DNA of 64,000 nucleotides from Hoplostethus atlanticus (lineage: Eukaryota; Chordata; Actinopteri; Trachichthyiformes; Trachichthyidae): positions 354,501 to 418,500 of the forward strand of contig JAXDDX010000212.1 in the NCBI GenBank assembly GCA_034670405.1, written 5' to 3'. Made by a program: the position numbers and the translations under genes. The notes under the pieces are model-generated. The model saw nothing but the letters and a program-made list of their open reading frames with translations. It was not told where the DNA came from and ran no database searches. Shown here piece after piece: positions 12,495 to 23,204 of this stretch. Within the stretch, counting starts at the first letter, position 1. Each line of letters begins with the position of its first letter.

Positions 12495-14122
12495 GTTAGT
12501 GTTTATTTAGTTAAAGGTGCAACGTGTAGCATTTCTAAGCGATTGGTAGCCTCTATCTCATACAAGTGGTGTTGTTAGTGCTAGTATTTCTCCCTCCCAC
12601 TCTCTGGTGTCGCACCGGGTGCGTTTGTTTTCTCTTTGCTTTACTGGAGAGGATCAACATGTTGGAAGTCATTTTTCCATCTGCCTTTCACTCCTTCCAC
12701 CATCTGCCGTTCCTAAAGCTCTCCTGTTTTGTGCCATAAAGCAATTTCCCTTTGAGCTGTAAAGCAACCCATCAGATTTCCCAAATCCGACCAGGTGCCG
12801 CACAATGTAAAATGCAGTGTAGAGGCTGGTAGAGGCTGCCAGTCTACTTGGTGACGGTCTCATTTATTTAGGGTAAACATACTAATAACTGATTTATTGA
12901 TGTTAAAATGATACCTGTAGCACCTCTAATATAATAGAAGATAAAAGTTTAATGATCCAGCTTATTGTGAGGTAGAAACTTATGAGTAGAAAGTATAAAT
13001 ACCAGTATATATACCAGTCGTAGAACATGATGTACATAGAAACATAAAAGAACATAAGTACATAGAACATAAAAAACCATGTGTACAATGTGGAAATGTG
13101 CCAGGAATTATATAAAATTATATGCAGTGTGAAATAAATGGAACTGTCTATGTCTATATATGCATTATATAAATGAAAATATAAATAGTATTTATTTAGT
13201 TCATATTATGTACTATCTATGTTATCTATCTACATCTAACATGGGGTAGTATTTATTGAGTTAATATTATGCCAATCCCATAGCACAAAATGACCATAAT
13301 ATATCTGTAGGGGATTGATACGATACAATTACTTGGCCAGTGAGTTTTTCTGTTTTTTCAAAACTTTCGTACCTGTACTCTCTTTTAAAATTTGTGAAAA
13401 TGTGACTTTATTGTTTCTGGCAATTACAGGACACCGTAGCTCAAGGGGATGGAAAGTGTGGTCGATTGAGGTCATAGATTACTTAATACCTCTTTCACAA
13501 AGTAGCTGCAAAATGTGGCTGAGCCTTTTATTTATGACATTCTTTATTCTGTTTGCTTGTTTCATTAAAACATTTTGCGTATTGTGATCTTGTGAAGTAC
13601 ATGTCCTAAAATAATGGTTGCTTTTGTATCGCAATAATTGCTTATTGGTGTTTTGAGTGTAGAGTTTTATGAACTTTGAGTTAAAAGTTAAAATAATTTT
13701 TCACTTGCTGTGGTATTTTATCACCGACCTCCTACAGACCAGACAAGCACCAGGTGGAGCAGGGTGGGGTCGGGCCAGGGGGGGCCGGGGTCGGGGAATG
13801 GAGGCCCCAGGGCAGGAGCTTCTGCTTCTGCAGTGCCAATGTTTGCCTGCTGCCTGACTCCCTGGCCAGGTTCAACAACCTGTCGGACACCCAGAGGAGA
13901 GCCCGCGAGGTGGGGAAGAGGATTCGCAATGGTGCCAGTCGCCCGCAAATTAAGATCTACATCGACTCACCCACCAACACCTCCATCAGGTAAAGAGAGC
14001 TTCTTCCTTCTCTCATTGTCTATTTCTATTTGGCAAATCTATTTATTTTGTCAGAAAAATCTATGAAACATATTTTTTTGTGAGAAATCAAACTTGATGA
14101 ATTTCCATTTGAGTCGATACGT

Positions 14123-14157
<35 letters not shown>

Positions 14158-17151
14158 CATTCATCAGTGCGGCATCCTTCAGTAGCCTGGCCACAGGTTT
14201 CCGACGCACCTCCTCTCTGGACCAGCGTCCGGACCAAACACACACCACCAACGGCCCCGCCGACACCGAGGCTGAACCCCTCACCGAGTGCCCAATCCAC
14301 CCCTCAGGTGCCACCGACTGCCCTGTCCACCCCTCCTCAGGGGACCAGGGCTCCTCTGATTGCCCCCTTCACTCAGATGCGGTAGACAGTACCCCAGACT
14401 GCCCCCTCCACTCTGCAGGGACTAACAACAGCTCAGATTGCCCAGATCATACCACAGGCGGTGCCCCAGACTGTCCCATGCATTCCCCAGGGGCTCAGAG
14501 CAGCCCAGGCCACCATGACTGCCCCATGCACGGGGAAGGGGCTCAGCCAAAACCTTCTTCAGATTGCCCTCTTCACACCTCAGGGGTTCAGATCAGCATC
14601 AGCGCCCCAGAGCCAGACCCCAAGCAGGAGGAGGCCGAAACGGGGAATCACCGGCCCGGAGAGGCAGCAGGAGACACGGGCAGCATGACCGCCTCTCGAG
14701 AGTCCCTCACTCGCTACCACGGAGCTGGAGGGGATGGAGGAGGGGGAGGAGGAGGAGGAGGAGGGATATCCTCCAACAACACTCTCTCTCACGTCCCACG
14801 CACATCAATCTTTAAGCGCCCAGGACGAAAGCGTCGCCACGGAGACGACGGGTTCGACCACGAGATTTCGGCCTTCTTCCCCGCCAACCTGGACTTCTTG
14901 GCTCTACAAGAAGTGTTCGACCACGGGGCGACCACACGGCTGCGGCGGCAGTTGCATCGCTACTTCCCTTACGTGCTGAGTGACGTTGGGCGGTACGGCT
15001 GGAAGGGCTGCTGCTCCAGGTTCAAGTTCCTCAACAGCGGCCTGCTGTTGGCCAGTCGGTACCCGATCCTGGATGCGCGGTACGAGTGCTACCCCAATGG
15101 GAGAGGGGAGGACGCACTGGCTGCCAAGGGAGTGCTGTTTGCCAAGGTCAGATATTCTACTTACTTTTACTTTTTCTTTCTCTTCTTCCACTACTCTTTA
15201 CAGTGCTCACATTCAAGTCGTGGCTGGAATGCATCCAGAGTATGTAAAATTCCAGTCACATTGCAAAATCCGGACTGGAGAATAACAATGCAACAAATAT
15301 TGAATCACTTTCAAACTACATTGCAAAATATGAATTTATTCTTTTGGACAATTTTCAGCATTATAAACTTTCGATACAGACATCCTTGTAATTTTGGTTT
15401 CAGAGTTTAGTTTCAGACTTGGCCTATCTGAAAGGTCATGGTTTACACCAGTTTGAAAAATGTCATAACTAAAACCCCAATCTTTACATTCATGCATGTC
15501 TGCTTTTCGGGGGCCTCTGACAAGACTAGGACATTTTAGTGTCACAGAAAGACACAACCTGAATTATTGAAAGCGCAGTTCACGCTTTGCTTGGGGGCAT
15601 TTTTTGAAGTCAGAATATCTCTCTCTATTTATTCAAGTCGAGGATGTAAAGGGTAAAAAAAGAAGCGTCTTCTTGCTCATCTCATTCCATTTCCAACTGA
15701 GCCGAACTGGAACTAAATGTCACTGCAAGCCTAATTTTCATGCTTTTCCCCACAGCAGAAATGTGTCTGTGCTCTGATTGCTGCTCGGTGCCGTTTCAGC
15801 CGAAGGCTAATCTTGTCATCTCCGAGGCCATTATCTATTACTTTGGCAAGGCAGTAATTGAATCGGCTCAAGTCTATTTATACTAAATTAACTTATGATA
15901 CACATTCATGAAAGAGAGGGAAAGAACGTGTGAAAGAGGGTCTGAGGCAGAAAGAGAGTAAAGAGGACCTGTCAGCAGTCTGTCCTAATTAACTCAAATT
16001 AACTTGACCAAAACAAATCCAAAATCATATTCATCAATAAGTCCAGGCCTCAACACTCATACAGCACTAGACAGTAATTACACATATTGTGAGTTGAGTC
16101 CTGCTTGATGTAAATGTATCATGGGAATTGGTTTAAGTTGGGTTCATGATATACCAATATGTGTCCTTTCTCTCTGTTCTAGCTCTATGTCATAACATAA
16201 TGTACAGATGTAGCCACTGTGTAATGAACACCACTTATTACACCCTTGCTGCATTGTTACTGTGATATTGCACCTCCGAGCAGTAACTGTTTGGCAGTGT
16301 TGTAGTCAAGTCACCGAAACCTCCAAGTCCAAGAGGAGTCCCAAGTCCTCAGTGTTCAAGTCCGAATCCAGGTCACCAAGGTCACGTTCCAAGTCGAGTC
16401 TCAAGTCGTCATTACTCGACTCCAGGAACGAGTAACCAGTTTGAGTACAAGTAATCCATGGTAAAACAAATATACAAATTCACATCTGTCACATTAAAAG
16501 CCAGTTCATTGGTCATAATGGTGACTCTTTAAGTTAAGCACATCAGTCATTTCATTAAAATAAAATTCTGACATATTGAGCAGCATGCTCACTGATATGA
16601 TACATCTTCCTATCAGTGGTTGTGTTCTTTCATCCCAAGTTCAAGTCCACAGTCCACGAGTCCAAGTTCGAGTCATCAATATTCAAGTCTGAGTTCAGTC
16701 ACGAGTCATCAAAATTAGTACTTGAGTCGGACTCCAGTCCAAATCTAGAACTCAAGTACTAATTTTGATGACTCGTGATTGAACTCAGACTTGAATATTG
16801 ATGACTCGAACTTGGACTCGTGGACGCTACAACGCTGCTGTTTGGAATATCCTGCAGTACTAACACATGGTAAATGCGGCATGGGGAGATTCTACAGCGG
16901 TTACCACTGCATGCAGACATAATGCAGGATAGATGCAGGGTGGTGGGACAGTGGCTGCCGGTCAATAAATTGTCCTGTATGGGTTGTTTGGAATTGATTC
17001 CTTCTGTGGCTGTCTTTTATCCTGCAATTCCTCTTTGTCTCTGAAACACTGGTGGAAGGTTTCATGGCCAAAAAGCCTTTGGGAGGTGTGCACAGTGTAA
17101 ACTCTATGAAGAGAACACACACACTGTAATAGTGTTAGTGTGGTTTGTGTT

Positions 17152-17247
<96 letters not shown>

Positions 17248-20200
17248 CTCCAGTGTTGACAGTCTGTGGGCTCAGTAATCAGCCACGTACTGCATCTGCC
17301 AGGATCTGAGCCTGGATGTGATCCAGATCCCACTGCCTCGACTCTGCTTCTTAAAACCTGATGCTGATGATTGGTAACTGTATGTGTGAGTATGTGTGTG
17401 TGTGTGTCCATACATGCCTATAGGCTATTTCCTCCCCTCCTATGTATGCAGGCTGTGATACATCTAATATAGACACACTTCATCAAAGCCTGCAGTCTCA
17501 TCCTGTTAGCTCCTGCTACCTGCTGACTGTCACTGCAGCTAACAAGTTGGCCTCACATCCCTGTTTCACCGCCTCCTCCCATACATGGTCATTCCAGGTC
17601 CCTGTGACAAGCTGGCTATCGGCCAACTGGCTATCCGCCAACTAGCGGGAACATGTCTCAATGCAAACTGCTGATCCATCTGATGCGACATCGTTCAGTA
17701 TAGGGATCTTGGTGTCAGTTCAACAGTTCAACAGTTCAACTGTTGAACTGTTGAAGGGTGTCGGCCACTCAGCCACAGCCTGGATCTTGGCCGGGTCCGT
17801 CTTCACCTGCCCCCGCTCTATGATGTAGCCTAAGAAGCTCACAGAAGGGACGTGAAATTCACACTTTTCAGCCTTAACAAACAGTTTATTATCGAGTAGG
17901 CGATGGAGCACCAACCTGACATGCTGAACATGTTCCTCTGCGTCCCGAGAGAAGATGAGGATGTTGTCTAGGTAAACGAAGACAAAACGGTTCAGCATGT
18001 CGCGGAGGACGTCATTGACGAGTGCCTGGAAGACTGCTGGGGCATTGGTGAGACCGAAGGGCATGACGAGGTACTCAAAGTGGCCGAGGGCGGTGTTAAA
18101 AGCTGTTTACCACTCGTCCCCCTCACGGATCCGGATGAGGTGATAGGCGTTACGGAGGTCTAATTTTGAGAAGATGGTAGCGTGTAGAAGAGGCTCAAAG
18201 GCAGGATCGATGAGTGGCAGGGGATATTTATTCTTCACGGTGATGTTATTCAGGCCCCGGAAGTCGATTCAGGGACGCAGGGCGTGATCTTTTTTCTCCA
18301 CGAAGAAGAACCCCGCGCCGACGGGAGACGAGGAGGGCCTGATCAATCTGCGGGATTGATCAGGGCTCGGCTTCCGAGGTGGGGACAGGCTTGGTATCGT
18401 CACCTCCTCCCGGCAGATGAGGGACACCCCTGGGAAAGCCGGGCTCGACTCGCCACTGTGCAGCCGAGTCGGAAACCTTAATCGCGAGCTGGATAGCTTC
18501 GTCTAGCGTCCCCACTTCCCCGCGGAGCGCCACCTCCCTACACAACTCCCGGCTGAGACCGCTCTGAAATGCAGAAATCAAAGCGCTGTTGTTCCATCCG
18601 GACTCGATGGCTAGACAGCGGAATTTGCCCACGTAGTCGCGAATACAAAGCTTGCCCTGGCGTAGCCGCAATAGGTGTTGCCCCGCTTGCTGCCCTCTTA
18701 TCGGGTAATCAAACATACGCCTGAGCTCGGCAGAGAAGGCTGCGAAGGACTGCGCTGTGGGGGAACCCTGCTCATAGAGAGCGTTGTAAAAACTGAGCGG
18801 GGGACCCTCCAACAGGTTGACAATAAAAGCTATCTTGGCTGCTTCGCTCCCATAGCGGGACGGTTGGGCATTAAAAGTCAATTTACACTGGATTAAAAAC
18901 TCACGGCAGGTCTTGGGATTGCCGGAATACTTGGCCGGAGGCGGAACGTGTGGCTCCGACGTAGAGGAGGCAGAAGGTACTGGAGCTGAGGAAATGTCTT
19001 TCAGTTGGTCTAGGATGGCTTGCAGCGCCTGCTCGTGCTGACCCAAACATTGTCCCTGGAGGGAGACGGCCTGCTTCAGGGTGCTGCATTCTGGCCAGAT
19101 TGTTCTGTCAGGGGTAGCAGTTACTTAGGACCCAGAAAGGCAGACCAGGACGACGGAGTAGGAAAATAATGATTTAATAATGAAGCAGGTGAGGGGAAGA
19201 TGGGAGGTGCAGGGACTGGGCTGGATGGAGTTGGGGCAAGCAGGTGTGGCAGGAGCGAGGGAGGCAGGCAGGCTGGTGGGTTACGGCGAGGAGACACAAG
19301 GAATCAGACGCACAGGGAATCTTGGAAGACAAGAGAGACGGTTAGGAAAGCCCGGAGGCACAAAAGGGAATCAACTCAGATAAGAATCTAGAGCGGCCGA
19401 GAATGCGAATACCACGGTAGTTGGCGGAACAATCTGGCGACGAGTGGTTGAAGAGCCGGGGTCTTAATACTGCTGGGCTGACGGCTTGATAGGCGGCAGG
19501 TGTGGAGGAGAGGCAGGACCGGGAGAGGGAGCCACACCCACGCCACACACACACACATAGAGAGACAGTGACAGACAGGGGAGGTGAAAACATAGGGAAA
19601 CCCCGGAGCTGGAGCTGGAGCCGTGACACTTGGGTGACGATGTCTCTTAACAAAATAGGGCTCTATATAGTACCAGAAAATGGTTAATGGTTAGAGCTTG
19701 TTTTCTTTGGACTGAACCACAGTGGAAAAAGTTGACATTGTTGCATTTTTGTATTTGGTTGTTTAGGCTCACACTGCCAAATTACAAGCCAACCAGGGCT
19801 TGTAAACAAAAGTCACATGGACTCACAGGTAGCTTGTTTATTGGACAGTTTTGGTAACGTGTCATCCAACCAGGTTGGAGATTTTGGTGGTGGGGGGATC
19901 AAAAACAATCTGATTTCTTTCATTTCAAGTGTTCAAACCAGTTACAGTTTTTCTCAGTTGCTTTAGTACATTTCTTGAATCATCCTTAAGATTTGCAAAA
20001 CAGTAAACGCATTTCTCGAAACAATTGGTACAACTAAGACTATGGTTGCACTTGCCTTTGACACGCCACATCAGTTTGAAACTGGGATCTCATTTTTCTC
20101 TATTTTTGTAAGCGACAGTTTTTCACAGTGTGAATTTCTGTGTTAATTAGCATTTCTAGTCGCTGGTATGTCTCTTCATTCATCCGCCTTGCTAATAAAG

Positions 20201-21936
20201 TGACGGGCCTCATGATGGGTTGTCAACTTGCTTTGCAAGCACACAGGCTGGATGCTGTCAGTTATCGTGGCATCAAGGGTATATTTACAATAATTTGCGG
20301 TTCCTTTATAAAATGACCCTCCTCGATCTGCATTATTCGGAAATCGTCAGCACACTTTTCAAAACACTGCGTGGATTGATTTGTCATTTTCCACGCAACA
20401 CTGTTGCTTCCAGCATGACAGAAATTGTTTTGTCCTGTTCGCCTCGTAGCTTGAAGTTGCCGTCGCCATGTCCACTCCACACATCAAATCTGATCGGTCA
20501 GAATATGTACAAAAGAAAGGAATGTGGGCCAGTGACAGAGCAGAGAAGCAAAGATCATGCTTATCCCTGGGTGAAAAATAGTAGGACCAGAAACATATTT
20601 TTCATGACACTGGCTTGTTTGGGCCAGTGACTGACCAATCAACTGGCCCGAGTCAACCTCGTAGTGGCCCCGGGCCATCGGGCACTCCTTATTGTCGAAC
20701 CCTGTACCTAACATTATTCCATCGGGAAGAAAACCGTGAAGAAGGTTTTTGTAGCCTACAAATATGGTACGCATATGCTTGTTCTAATGAAATTTCAAAT
20801 GTGCATTCCTACTTTCGGCCATGTATGCGTACTGGCGTACCACTTGGCTGTGCACCCCTGGCTATGCTGCCTCTTCCTTATAACCTGCCTGTTTCCCAGC
20901 CAGTTGCTGGCTTTGATGTACCTGCTGTTCATTCTGGGTCCCTCTCCCTCCTCCAGACGTCTTGGCAGCTTTCCAAAGCAGCCTCTTGTTACGAACGGTT
21001 GCTTCCCTTACACAGACCTTTGGTCATTCTCGTTCATTACTACTAGACACTCCGGCTCGCTCCCAGCCAGCTGGGATGCATGTCCTTAGACGCATCTCAT
21101 TTGATGTACCTGATGTCCACGCTGTGTCCCTCTCCCTCTCTACTAGACGCTGTGTTTGTTCTCTCATAAAAATCCCAGATAAGGATGCACAGTCAAAAGA
21201 TAGTGTTAAAGTGATGATTTTCGATATCTGTTTTATGTTTTAATGTTGCCGACACCTTTGATGCCTCATTACTGCACTGCTCTTCTCAGAGATCACCTGT
21301 CAATCAAACTGTGTGTCCAGTACTGTGACGTCTTTCCCCTTGGATTTTCTGTTGATGGAGTTGGAGTTCCTATAGGTTCCTTTTCATGAGAGCATTTGTT
21401 ACATGAGGAATGTGAATTGCGAAATAAGCATGGACCATCATTTCAAGTGTGTTCGTTCTTCGTTTATTCATTTGCACTGACATCCGACAACACATCACCA
21501 AATCGCCAACAGACAGCCTCTGTATTTTGTTGTCATCGAAGAATTTTGACATTTCATCAAATTTCTTGCTAAGATCGCAGAAGTGGTCAAACCTAGTCAT
21601 CATCTGAACACCGATAAGGCCCAGAATACTGCAGCAGATCCTAGCCGTCTCATCTTTGACCTGCTGTTTACTTCAAACCCCTTTGGAGCTCCAAAGCTTT
21701 CATGGTGTCATTAATGTGGTCACAACAGTAGCTTACTACAGCCATCTTCTGCTGTTGTTCATTACAATAGCCTCTAATAAGCATGTTAACCTGGGACACC
21801 CCGATTTTTTCCAAATGTAAATTCAATCAATGTAAATCTGCGGTCAAACATACTCCTAATTTCTAATATGGACGTATTTCGCTAAAAAAATGCCAGGTAC
21901 ACAACACAAACTGGAATTGTCGCTTGTGGAAAAACT

Positions 21937-22006
<70 letters not shown>

Positions 22007-23158
22007 CAGAGAGAGAGACAGAGAGAGAGAGAGAGCAAGAGAGAGAGAAAGAGAGAGAGAAAGGGAGGCAGAGATATAATATTAATTAAAAAATGTTTCC
22101 CTAAAGAGTGAGCCAGCACCAGCTCAGTAATTAAAGCTTTTCAGTCTGAACATTTATCCCCTCTTATAATTATTTCAAACTGAGTGCATGGTTGAGGAGG
22201 CCTGAGTGTGTATGTGTGTGTGTAAACACAGTTTGAATGCATCGCTATGGATTAAGCTTCGAAACAGGGACACACTCAAATCTAGATTGGATAGAATGGA
22301 AATCAATGGGAGAACTTCCCAAATCCACCCCTGGTCTTTAATGACCAGAAGGACCTCTATTCACTATTGAGGTCAACTCAATTTATTGACACAAATTGCT
22401 TTCCTATTCAAGGCCAAAGGGATTTCAGCCTCTCTCTGCATCAGTGCAAAAACCTATTCAAACACTGGCCAGGGTAACAGTATGCGATCAAGGTCTCAGG
22501 TCTTAAATGGAGTCTAATCCCTGTTAGTGCTTAGTGGGACCTTCTATACTTCCTTTTGTCTTTTTCTGATCATCAAGAGCTGATTAGTTAGTTGTGTTGC
22601 CTCCTCCTGATCTTTTTTATGTTTAGACTTATATTCAGATCAAATGTGGGAACTGTTGCAACTGCGAGGCGAAGAGGAGTTCGCGAGAGTTCAATTTCTT
22701 TGGACTTGAGTCAGAAATTCACCAGTAAAGCAAAAGCCAATCAGTTTCATGGTAGATTGTATCCAGGCATCTCAGTTTCTAGCTAGAGGCTAGAGGAAAT
22801 CGCAACTCATTTGGTTCAGTTCTGTCTCAGTGCCCTGTGTTGAGAGGAAGTCTTGTTAGAGACCAAGTCTTCTGACATATTTGCTGTTTTATTTTGAAAA
22901 ACAAAACCAAAAAAACCCATTTCATTTGGCTTCATTCTTATTTATACAGAAGAGAAATAAAAAGCGCTTTCAGCTCATTTCAGTATAAACTCTTTCCACT
23001 GAAGGACTTCTGTCTCTGGTACACAGGACTCCAATTAGCACCGGCACCCATCTTAACTACATCTTCGGCATAAAGCAGAGCAAATATAAACATACTGTGT
23101 GCACTTAAAGCAAATGTAGAGGTCCACTCTCGCTTGCACGCGTGTGTGCACACACCCG

Positions 23159-23204
<46 letters not shown>

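Larger units (their letters stand above)
17708..19633 (-). mobile_element. Internally deleted Ty3/Gypsy-type LTR retroelement with target duplication
   Basis: Minus-strand element bounded by the 5-bp direct repeat CTTGG (17708-17712 and 19629-19633). The right end is a complete 523-bp 5' LTR (19106-19628, TGTCAG...GTGACA on the plus strand). Reading on the minus strand come a possible primer-binding region, gag (19046-18360) and a reverse-transcriptase segment (about 18340-17756). The left end keeps only TGTCA(G), the outer terminus of the 3' LTR, followed at once by a 37-nt palindrome. Protease, the start of reverse transcriptase, RNase H, integrase and nearly all of the 3' LTR are missing. 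The element is dead: the gag-pol junction is deleted and the reverse-transcriptase frame has two stops. Confidence 0.82.

Noticed and set aside
13721-13948. Minus-strand frames opposite smpd3 exon 2
   Set aside because: Shadows of the GC-rich coding exon. The plus frame matches a known family and has splice sites.
18360-19046. Domesticated gag gene
   Set aside because: The frame is intact for 228 codons, but it loses its zinc knuckle at a deletion junction, is fused to a stop-containing reverse transcriptase and retains LTR and target duplication. This is a recent dead insertion rather than an exapted gene.
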